A stretch of DNA of 58,558 nt. Origin: Candidatus Gastranaerophilales bacterium. Lineage in GTDB: Bacteria; Cyanobacteriota; Vampirovibrionia; Gastranaerophilales; Gastranaerophilaceae. The stretch is taken from contig CALVAW010000006.1 of the NCBI GenBank assembly GCA_944325655.1, forward strand, positions 1-58,558, in the 5' to 3' direction. The translations under genes and the position numbers were made by a program. Every line of letters begins with the position of its first letter. Position 1 is the first letter of the stretch. Shown piece after piece: positions 52,996 to 58,558 of the stretch. Below the pieces are notes generated by a model. That model ran no database searches. It saw nothing but the letters and a program-made list of their open reading frames with translations, and was not told the DNA's origin.

Positions 52996-53274
52996 TTAAA
53001 CAGCCATAAACTCAACGTTTAAATATTCATTTGTTGCATAGTTTACTTGTAATTCTTGAATTTTAGCAGTGAATTTTTCTTTGTTTAAGTTTAATTCCCA
53101 AACATTGTCTTTGTTTTGTCTGTATGCCATTTCAAATTCATGAGTATTAATTTGAATATTCTTTGCATCAAATCCTTTTCCATACAGAGAAGCAGGTAAA
53201 ATTCCCGCACTTCTCAATTGACGAGGGTTTTTGCCTTCTTCACGAAGTTCAACTTTTAATTTAGTGTTTGCCAT
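52996..53274 (-). CDS. rplY: 50S ribosomal protein L25 (short form)
   Basis: A 92-residue L25 with the typical KLKVELREEGKNPRQLRSAGILPASLYGKG N-terminal block (5S rRNA-binding) and the beta-strand part (VWELNLNKEKFTAKIQELQVN). It lacks the CTC C-terminal domain, so it is the short form found in Gammaproteobacteria and some other groups. GGAG precedes the ATG (AAGGAGAATAAAATG). It is convergent with a small hypothetical protein, one base apart. Confidence 0.88.
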   Translation of the reverse strand: MANTKLKVELREEGKNPRQLRSAGILPASLYGKGFDAKNIQINTHEFEMAYRQNKDNVWELNLNKEKFTAKIQELQVNYATNEYLNVEFMAV

Positions 53275-53348
53275 TTTATTCTCCTTGACTTAATGTTATT
53301 CTTAATTTATTAATATAAGTATTCTAATTATATTTGTTGAACAAAAAA

Positions 53349-54500
53349 ATGCAATTTTTATCGAAAACAGTTTTAAGAAAATTTATAAATCAAGAAATTT
53401 CATCTGTGGGCTTTGACGAGGGTTATATCGAGCATGCTATCAAAAAGCATATTTTTTTATCATTAAAAATATTTGATGTTACGCCTTCACAAGCATCAAT
53501 TATTAAACAGACAGCTCTTTCATGTGATTGTGATTGTGCAGTAAACAGAGGAGTTATTGATTGCTCGGTGAGTTTTTCCGATTGCATACTATCAGGTACT
53601 GTTGCGCAATTAAGCCAAGTTGCTAAAAAGCTGTCTTCGCAGCCATTTTCTTTGTCAAAACTTTCGGATATTATTTTAGAAAAGCTTGAAATTGAACTTA
53701 AACCTAAAAGCAAGACTAAAATAATGGGTGTTTTAAATTTGACACCGGATTCTTTTTCTGATGGCGGGGAGTTTGTTGAAATAGATAAAGCAATTAATCA
53801 TGCAATTGATATGATTGAAGCGGGTGCAGATATAATCGATATAGGAGCACAATCTACTCGTCCTTATTCTGATTTGGTGTCTGTTGTATATGAAATTGAA
53901 AAGGTTACCCCCATAGTTACCGCACTAAAAACTGCTTTTCCGCATATAGAGATTAGTGTTGATACTATGACATTAGCTTGTGCAAAAGCGGCAATAGAAG
54001 CTGGTGCAGACATTATTAATGATGTCAGTTTTTTATCAAATGAAGAATTTGTTAATATATGTGCTTCAGAAAATAAAAAACTTGTTATTATGCACTCTCG
54101 CGGCGATTCAAAATCAATGGACAGCTTAACAAATTATGAAAATATTGTTGATGAAATTTACACGGAAATTTTTGAAAAAACTCAATTTGCTTTGCAAAAC
54201 GGGCTTAGTAAAGAAAATATAATAATAGATGTGGGCTTTGGCTTTGCAAAAACAATAGAACAAAATTTTGAATTATTAAAAAGAATTAATGAGTTTAAAT
54301 CTATGGGATATCCTATTTTGGCAGGACTTTCGCGCAAAAGATGTATGCAAGATGTTATAAACACTAAAGAACCGAAAGATGCGGATTATGTTTCTGCATT
54401 TGCGGGATTTTACTTAATGCTTAATGATATTGACTATATACGAGTGCATAATGTGGAATTAACTTCCCAAGCTTTGAAATTAAAAGAGAGACTATATTAG
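53349..54500 (+). CDS. folP: Dihydropteroate synthase with N-terminal extension
   Basis: Couples the pterin pyrophosphate with pABA. The TIM-barrel core starts at about residue 120: KIMGVLNLTPDSFSDGG, AGADIIDIGAQSTRPYSD, DTMTLACAKAAIEAGADIINDVS, and the RGDSKSM and IIDVGFGFAK segments. The start is uncertain: an in-frame TTG at 53334 or ATG at 53349, without clear ribosome-binding site. The first about 115 residues form a domain of their own with many Cys and Ser (CDCDCAVNRGVIDCSVSFSDC), unlike the E. coli form. Length 384 against the usual about 280. Confidence 0.9.
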   Translation: MQFLSKTVLRKFINQEISSVGFDEGYIEHAIKKHIFLSLKIFDVTPSQASIIKQTALSCDCDCAVNRGVIDCSVSFSDCILSGTVAQLSQVAKKLSSQPFSLSKLSDIILEKLEIELKPKSKTKIMGVLNLTPDSFSDGGEFVEIDKAINHAIDMIEAGADIIDIGAQSTRPYSDLVSVVYEIEKVTPIVTALKTAFPHIEISVDTMTLACAKAAIEAGADIINDVSFLSNEEFVNICASENKKLVIMHSRGDSKSMDSLTNYENIVDEIYTEIFEKTQFALQNGLSKENIIIDVGFGFAKTIEQNFELLKRINEFKSMGYPILAGLSRKRCMQDVINTKEPKDADYVSAFAGFYLMLNDIDYIRVHNVELTSQALKLKERLY

Positions 54501-54967
54501 CTTAAATCTTTTTTGAATTTTTTAATATCTTTTTTTGATTTTTTTGAAATTTTTTCTAAAATTTCACTGAATTTTTCAATGGGTTCAAAATAGTATCCGC
54601 AATTGTCTTTTAAACATGCTCCCATTTTAAAAATTTCTTCGGACGGATAGTTTCTGCAAATTGTAGGACGATTTTTGTGTATTGTGCATATTTTTTTAGA
54701 TTTATCAAATTTGTTGCATTTAAAAATTAAGCCAAAGTCATCGCTGTCGATTGGAGTGATGTATTGATAAAAGTCATAGTCATCCTGTTTTTTTATTTCA
54801 TTAAATTCATCCTCTGTTTTAATTATTTTATTTTCGTGTCTTACGTATATATTTTCACAACAACAACCACACATGGCACAACTGCCATATCTGTAATACC
54901 TGTGTTTTAGAATTTTCAAATGATAGTATTTCTTAACGGTATTATATATTTTTTTAAGCGATATCAT
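54497..54967 (-). CDS. YkgJ-family cysteine cluster protein
   Basis: A 156-residue protein with the zinc/iron-chelating cluster CAMCGCCCENI at the N terminus, then CNKFDKSKKICTIHKNRPTICRNYP and a later CGYYFEP. The pattern C-x2-C-x-C-C...C...C-x(4-5)-R-P-x-x-C-R-x-Y-P defines the YkgJ family (putative Fe-S or zinc binding, function unknown). It overlaps the upstream 108-residue gene by 14 bases (start inside its end) and ends four bases into the folP stop. Highly Lys-rich C-terminus. Probably translated with the gene above. Confidence 0.85.
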   Translation of the reverse strand: MISLKKIYNTVKKYYHLKILKHRYYRYGSCAMCGCCCENIYVRHENKIIKTEDEFNEIKKQDDYDFYQYITPIDSDDFGLIFKCNKFDKSKKICTIHKNRPTICRNYPSEEIFKMGACLKDNCGYYFEPIEKFSEILEKISKKSKKDIKKFKKDLS

Positions 54968-55280
54968 TTAAAAAGTCTTCGTTGTTCAATAATTCGGATA
55001 AAAATTCATCATTTTCAATTGATAATGAACCTTCAAAAGCTTGTTGCATTACCAATTCATCAGCAGCCTTTTGATCAGTTTCCTTTAAGATTTCAGAAAA
55101 TTTCTTAACATCGACTTCTCTTTGATATTTTTGCAATGCTGCAGATGAGATGTCAGATTCATCGACGAAATATCCGTTTTCTACACTCTCAAAAGGATTG
55201 GTTGCAACTTCTTTAATTCTATCCAAACTTTGACTTTGTGTAATAGATTCTGAATTATTATTTGTAATTTTATCCAGCAT
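54954..55280 (-). CDS. Small hypothetical acidic protein
   Basis: A 108-residue acidic protein with no recognised domain. The N-terminal 40 residues are flexible (NNSESITQSQSLDR, VATNPFESVENGYF), and the rest predicts helices (ALQKYQREVDVKKFSEILKE, FLSELLNNEDFLND). AGGGA four bases before the ATG gives the start. Upstream is a 14-bp perfect palindrome TACTATTAATAGTA. It is the first gene of a pair with the YkgJ-like protein; function unknown. Confidence 0.6.
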   Translation of the reverse strand: MLDKITNNNSESITQSQSLDRIKEVATNPFESVENGYFVDESDISSAALQKYQREVDVKKFSEILKETDQKAADELVMQQAFEGSLSIENDEFLSELLNNEDFLNDIA

Positions 55281-55301
55281 ATATTCCCTAAGTCTTATCC
55301 T

Positions 55302-55315
55302 TACTATTAATAGTA
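55302..55315. promoter_or_regulatory. Palindrome upstream of the acidic protein gene
   Basis: Perfect 14-bp palindrome TACTATTAATAGTA, 22 bases before the ATG, on AT-rich background. Could be an operator for the 108-residue/YkgJ pair. Confidence 0.35.
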
Positions 55316-55398
55316 TGTATCAAATTAATTTTTTTGTAATTAATCTAAAGATTAGTCTTATTCAAATTATAGCTGTATTTATAAAATATGGCAAATTT

Positions 55399-55998
55399 TT
55401 ATTTTTTTAAATTAATTTTTTTATTTAAATAATCTTTATCTTCAAAAGTATAATTTAATATATAATCAATGGCTTCTTGAGGAGAATACGCTATATAATA
55501 AATCGAAGATGTAATTTTTGGTGCGAAATTTTTTTCAATAATTGAATTAAAGAAATTAATTAGATTTTCATAATAGTTATTTGTGTTAAGTATAACAATC
55601 GGTTTGTTATTATATCCCAATTGCTTTTGTACAATAATTTCAGAGAGTTCTTCCAATGTCCCGAATCCTCCGGGCAGTGCAATTACTGCATCTGATAATT
55701 CATCCATTTTTGATTTTCTTTCTCGCATACCTTTGGTTAGAATAAATTTAGTGCATTCTCCGGGGTCAATGCCAAAATTATATAACTTTTCGGGCATAAC
55801 TCCGATTATTTCGCTTCCTCTGGTTCTTGCAGCAGAAGTAACTTCTCCCATTAAACCAAGATTAGAACCGCCATATACAATATTGCAGCCTATATTTGCA
55901 ATTGCTATTCCCATTTTATAAGCTTCAATATAAAAATTGTTGTCTATTTCCATGGAAGAACTTGCAAAAATGCAGATATTTTTTATTTTTTTACTCAT
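55399..55998 (-). CDS. LOG-family (TIGR00730) protein
   Basis: A 199-residue Rossmann-fold protein with GGSNLGLMGEVTSAARTRGSEIIGVMP and the signature PGGFGTLEELSEII. The LOG family includes cytokinin-riboside 5'-monophosphate phosphoribohydrolases and AMP/pyrimidine nucleosidase-like enzymes; the PGGxGTxxE motif is the catalytic site. In bacteria, its physiological substrate is mostly unresolved, so I give no gene name. It overlaps the upstream GT2 gene by four bases (ATGA), so the two are co-translated. Confidence 0.87.
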   Translation of the reverse strand: MSKKIKNICIFASSSMEIDNNFYIEAYKMGIAIANIGCNIVYGGSNLGLMGEVTSAARTRGSEIIGVMPEKLYNFGIDPGECTKFILTKGMRERKSKMDELSDAVIALPGGFGTLEELSEIIVQKQLGYNNKPIVILNTNNYYENLINFFNSIIEKNFAPKITSSIYYIAYSPQEAIDYILNYTFEDKDYLNKKINLKK

Positions 55999-56942
55999 GT
56001 AAACCTCTTTTTATTATGTAATAATTTTTTTATGCAGTACATTTTAATTTTATCTTTAATTGAAATATTTTTACTTTTAAAAAAAGAGTCTGTATTATAG
56101 GTGTTGAAAATATCGGAAATTTTTTTTAAAAAAATTTTTTTATATTTTTTATCTATTCTATTATAATTCCATAAGTATGCTTTTAGTTCAAATAAAAGCT
56201 TATAAGCTTCCATTTCTTCATTTTTATCAATAAAAATATTATTTATAACCTCAAATTCATTTATAATTTTAAAAGCTTTGTTTTTTGAATTTACACTTGA
56301 ATTTGGATTATCGATTCTGTAATTATATAAAATGTCATCAAGTACTTTTATATTTTTAGCAAAGTAAATACATTTAAATTGAAAAGAAGTGTCCTGGAAA
56401 CTTGCTCCTTGTGTTTGATTGAAAAATATTTGATTGTTCAATAAGAATTTTTTATTGTATAGAAATGACCATACGCTGGGTTTTAAACAAAAAAGCTCCG
56501 GATACATTGAAGAATTTATTGTTTTATATAATATTTTTTTATTGTAATTTTTTGAGGAGATTTTTTTATTGTTTTTAATATAGCAAAAATTTGATTTGAC
56601 TAGATCCAAATTGTATGTTTTTGCTTGTTTATAGAGAATTTCAAGCATATTCAATTCTGCATAATCATCAGATTCTATAATGGAAATGTGTTCTGCAGAT
56701 GCATGTTGTAATCCGATATTTAAGCTTGCCCCGTATCCTATATTGATTTTATTGTTGATTACAGAAATTCTACTATCGATATTTTTGTATTTATTTATTA
56801 TGTCCCATGATGAATCTTTCGAACCGTCATTTATTATAATTATTTCAATATCTTTGAGGGTTTGGTTTAAAACACTGTTTAAACAATTATCTAAAAAGTC
56901 AACACTGTTATATACGGGAATTAAAACGCTGATTTTTGACAT
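55995..56942 (-). CDS. Family 2 glycosyltransferase
   Basis: A 315-residue GT-A protein with SKISVLIPVYNSVDFLDNCLNSVLNQTLKDIEIIIINDGSKDSSWDII, the sugar-nucleotide-binding IESDD motif (the DxD equivalent), and a C-terminal half of unknown acceptor specificity. No transmembrane helix, so cytoplasmic or peripheral. It is likely involved in LPS or capsule synthesis. Its upstream region is AT-rich and divergent from rfbC. It overlaps the LOG gene by four bases, a context that does not explain either role. Confidence 0.88.
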   Translation of the reverse strand: MSKISVLIPVYNSVDFLDNCLNSVLNQTLKDIEIIIINDGSKDSSWDIINKYKNIDSRISVINNKINIGYGASLNIGLQHASAEHISIIESDDYAELNMLEILYKQAKTYNLDLVKSNFCYIKNNKKISSKNYNKKILYKTINSSMYPELFCLKPSVWSFLYNKKFLLNNQIFFNQTQGASFQDTSFQFKCIYFAKNIKVLDDILYNYRIDNPNSSVNSKNKAFKIINEFEVINNIFIDKNEEMEAYKLLFELKAYLWNYNRIDKKYKKIFLKKISDIFNTYNTDSFFKSKNISIKDKIKMYCIKKLLHNKKRFT

Positions 56943-57034
56943 TATATAATTTTAGTTTTTTTTGATGATTTTTTCAAATATTTTACATAATATTAAATTT
57001 GTTGTAAATTTTATATTATGCCTTGGAGATTACG

Positions 57035-57586
57035 ATGAGTTTTGAATTTATAGAACAAAGTATGGATGGAGTATTTTTAATCAAATCCAATAAAAATTGT
57101 GACAATAGGGGATTTTTAGTAGAAACATATAAAAAAGAAATTTTTATTGAAAATGGTTTAAATATTGATTTCGTGCAAGAAAATTTTTCGTTTTCTGAAT
57201 ATAAGACATTAAGAGGACTGCATTTTCAGAAAAATAAATTTTCACAAGATAAGCTTATCACTGTTAATTATGGAAGTATTTTGGATGTGATTGTTGATTT
57301 AAGAAGAGAGTCTAAAACTTTCGGAAAATATTTGAAATTTGAACTTGATTCTGATATTTCTACGATGTTGTTTGTTCCCAAAGGTTTTGCTCACGGCTTT
57401 TTAACTTTATCTGACTTTGCTTGTGTTTCATACAAATTAAGCAACTATTACAATCCCGATGAGCAAGGGGGCATTATATGGAACGATAAGTGCTTAAACA
57501 TAGATTGGAATATTAATTTTGAACCTTTAATAAGCGAAAAAGATAAGAAATTGAGCACCTTTAAGCAGGTTATCGAAAAAATTTAA
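57035..57586 (+). CDS. rfbC: dTDP-4-dehydrorhamnose 3,5-epimerase (RfbC-like)
   Basis: Cupin-fold epimerase of the dTDP-L-rhamnose pathway. Seen: DNRGFLVETYKKE, VQENFSFSEYKTLRGLHFQK (catalytic His in RGLHFQ), VNYGSILDVIVDLRRESKTFGKY and the second histidine in PKGFAHGFLTLSD, then IIWNDKCLNIDW. Length 183 is normal. ATG at 57035 is six bases after GGAG; the TTG four codons earlier is less likely. The rest of rfbABD is not in the window, so the rhamnose pathway or a related dTDP-sugar pathway is presumed elsewhere. Confidence 0.88.
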   Translation: MSFEFIEQSMDGVFLIKSNKNCDNRGFLVETYKKEIFIENGLNIDFVQENFSFSEYKTLRGLHFQKNKFSQDKLITVNYGSILDVIVDLRRESKTFGKYLKFELDSDISTMLFVPKGFAHGFLTLSDFACVSYKLSNYYNPDEQGGIIWNDKCLNIDWNINFEPLISEKDKKLSTFKQVIEKI

Positions 57587-57654
57587 TTTATTACTTATTT
57601 TTTTGTAAATATGATAACAAATTTTAGATTAGTTTATCACAAGATGTAGCTATC

Positions 57655-58151
57655 CTAAAGCACATATCTTTTTAATATATTTTTTGAATTTGAATAAATA
57701 TATCTATGTGCCATATCTAGAATGGTTTTATTGTATATATCTATATCTTTTTCTTTTATTATACTAATATTATTTGTTGTATAACAAGTTTTATCTGTTA
57801 CTAGTATAGAAAGTTTAGGTGATAAAGGAAATAGAAATTCTATTTCACGCTCTTGCAAAAATCTATCTTTTATAAATGAAGAATAAATATTAATACAAGG
57901 GTAATCAGAGGTGATAAAACCGACATTTGTTTCATTTTTTAATAATATGAATTTAAAAGCTGTATCGTTATAAAATAGTTTTTCTGTGAATAAAAGTAAT
58001 AGCGAAATCATAGACAGGAATGAAAAATTTTCATTATTTATATTTATATATTGTTATTTGTCTTGTCTAATTTCCATATCCTATTATCTACATCGCAAAA
58101 CTTTTTTAAATAAAATCTGGGAACGTAATGATTTTTCTTTGTATTGTTCAT
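57655..58151 (-). pseudogene. Degraded DUF4238 gene
   Basis: Two fragments of a DUF4238 protein lie in different frames. The N-terminal fragment (ATG at 58151, 35 codons, stop ending at 58044) begins MNNTKKNHYVPRFYLKKFCD, the family's opening block. The C-terminal fragment (open from 58053; first ATG at 58011) has VGFITSDYPCIN, matching FxTSDxP, and EFLFPLSPKLSILV. The middle helical region, about 100 residues in the full family, is missing. So this is a frameshifted, internally deleted remnant, next to a tRNA. The 118-residue ORF alone should not be read as an intact gene. Confidence 0.75.
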
Positions 58152-58249
58152 ATAAATATCATATATTAAAAATTTATTCTGAGTCGTATTTACAATTTCA
58201 CTGATAATAATTGCAGGGAATATGAATTTTTAAATAAAAAATCATGGGG

Positions 58250-58278
58250 TTGATTTTTCATATTTAGCATTTGATAAT
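58250..58278 (+). promoter_or_regulatory. tRNA-fMet promoter
   Basis: TTGATT (58250-58255), a 17-base spacer, GATAAT (58273-58278; 5 of 6). It lies 41 bases upstream of the mature tRNA 5' end. Confidence 0.65.
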
Positions 58279-58283
58279 ATAGT

Positions 58284-58305
58284 TGTTGAGCGTGTTCGCT
58301 CGACA
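58284..58305 (+). other. Stem-loop in the tRNA-fMet leader
   Basis: TGTTGAGCG and CGCTCGACA form a 9-bp stem (one G-U wobble) with a TGTT loop, just at or after the predicted transcription start and before the tRNA. It could stabilise or process the precursor. Confidence 0.45.
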
Positions 58306-58319
58306 TGAAAATTAAATAT

Positions 58320-58396
<77 letters not shown>

Positions 58397-58401
58397 ATTT
58401 C

Positions 58402-58462
58402 AAGGATGTGTTTCAAAAATATGTGTCATATATGTGACGTTTAAGATATGAAGCACATCCTT
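58402..58462 (+). terminator. Stem-loop downstream of tRNA-fMet, likely terminator
   Basis: Arms AAGGATGTGTTTC and GAAGCACATCCTT form a 13-bp stem (one G-U wobble) around a 35-base loop that contains a small GTCA/TGAC inner repeat. A T-rich tail (TTTATTTATG) follows. Starts six bases after the tRNA CCA. Confidence 0.5.
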
Positions 58463-58558
58463 TATTTATGAATAAAATTCTATTAGTATGCACTAAAAAG
58501 CTGTATTTATTGTAATTTAACGACCGGTTTTATTTGTACGAATACTTTGATTATTTTG

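Overview
This is an AT-rich (roughly 30% GC by eye), gene-dense bacterial chromosome segment. It is almost all housekeeping and lineage-specific genes, with no insertion sequence, prophage or CRISPR array that I can see. The cell is probably diderm: it has an arabinose-5-phosphate isomerase of the KDO/LPS type, periplasmic CpxP-like and signal-peptide proteins, and dTDP-sugar and glycosyltransferase genes. It is flagellated or descends from flagellates (FlaG, FliS and a FliT-like protein in a row). It looks adapted to low oxygen (A-type flavodiiron protein, NADH oxidase/CoA-disulfide reductase-like enzyme). The mixture of cyanobacteria-like HEAT repeats, flagella and very low GC fits the non-photosynthetic sister group of cyanobacteria (Vampirovibrionia/'Melainabacteria', for example gut Gastranaerophilales). 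That placement is an inference and should be tested with FusA, UvrB or FtsH phylogeny.

Layout. Bases 1-5.3 kb: the tail of a flavodiiron protein, an acyl-CoA synthetase, a bifunctional-nuclease-family protein, a DUF1858 protein, tRNA-Leu(UAA) and a HEAT-repeat protein. 5.3-10.9 kb (minus strand): a small membrane protein, PepA, TrmFO, an FtsB/DivIC-like protein, an asparaginase II-family protein and a MshEN/coiled-coil protein. 11-12.3 kb: flaG-fliS-fliT-like operon. 12.3-17.3 kb (minus): DAHP synthase, GlyQ and two tandem APC amino-acid permeases in one tight operon. 17.4-25 kb: RNase HI, RmuC, a secreted protein, an FAD oxidoreductase, a zinc-ribbon membrane protein and FtsH. 25-29 kb: FolK, a BaiN-like flavoprotein, Lpd and LipA, overlapping or nearly so. 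29-34 kb: HspR-like MerR regulator, RimO, a GT-C-type membrane protein, and a compact cassette of anti-sigma-like membrane peptide, ECF sigma factor and CpxP-like periplasmic protein. 34-38.6 kb: three hypothetical or EF-hand proteins and FusA.

38.6-43.8 kb is the most unusual stretch. Four paralogous coiled-coil proteins are interspersed with RsmD, an NADH oxidase-like enzyme and a P-loop kinase. Three share near-identical N termini (MGWVTLTLRKREL or a variant) and a conserved C-terminal coiled coil; a fourth is a shrunken version. Three share an upstream box, AATGTAGGGAT, whose relative also precedes a uridine-kinase-like gene. The longest paralog carries a central non-coiled insert between conserved helical ends, an arrangement resembling flagellin. 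I regard this as the best candidate for an undescribed system in the window.

44-58.5 kb: rpmH-rnpA-uridine-kinase operon with a near-consensus promoter that abuts divergent proC; uvrB; KdsD/KpsF; a hypothetical protein with a papain-like Cys/His/Asp arrangement; tRNA-Cys; a UvrC that lacks the usual C-terminal helix-hairpin-helix domain; L25; FolP with an N-terminal extension; a cysteine-cluster protein; a LOG-family protein; a GT2 glycosyltransferase; RfbC; a degraded DUF4238 gene; and initiator tRNA-fMet.
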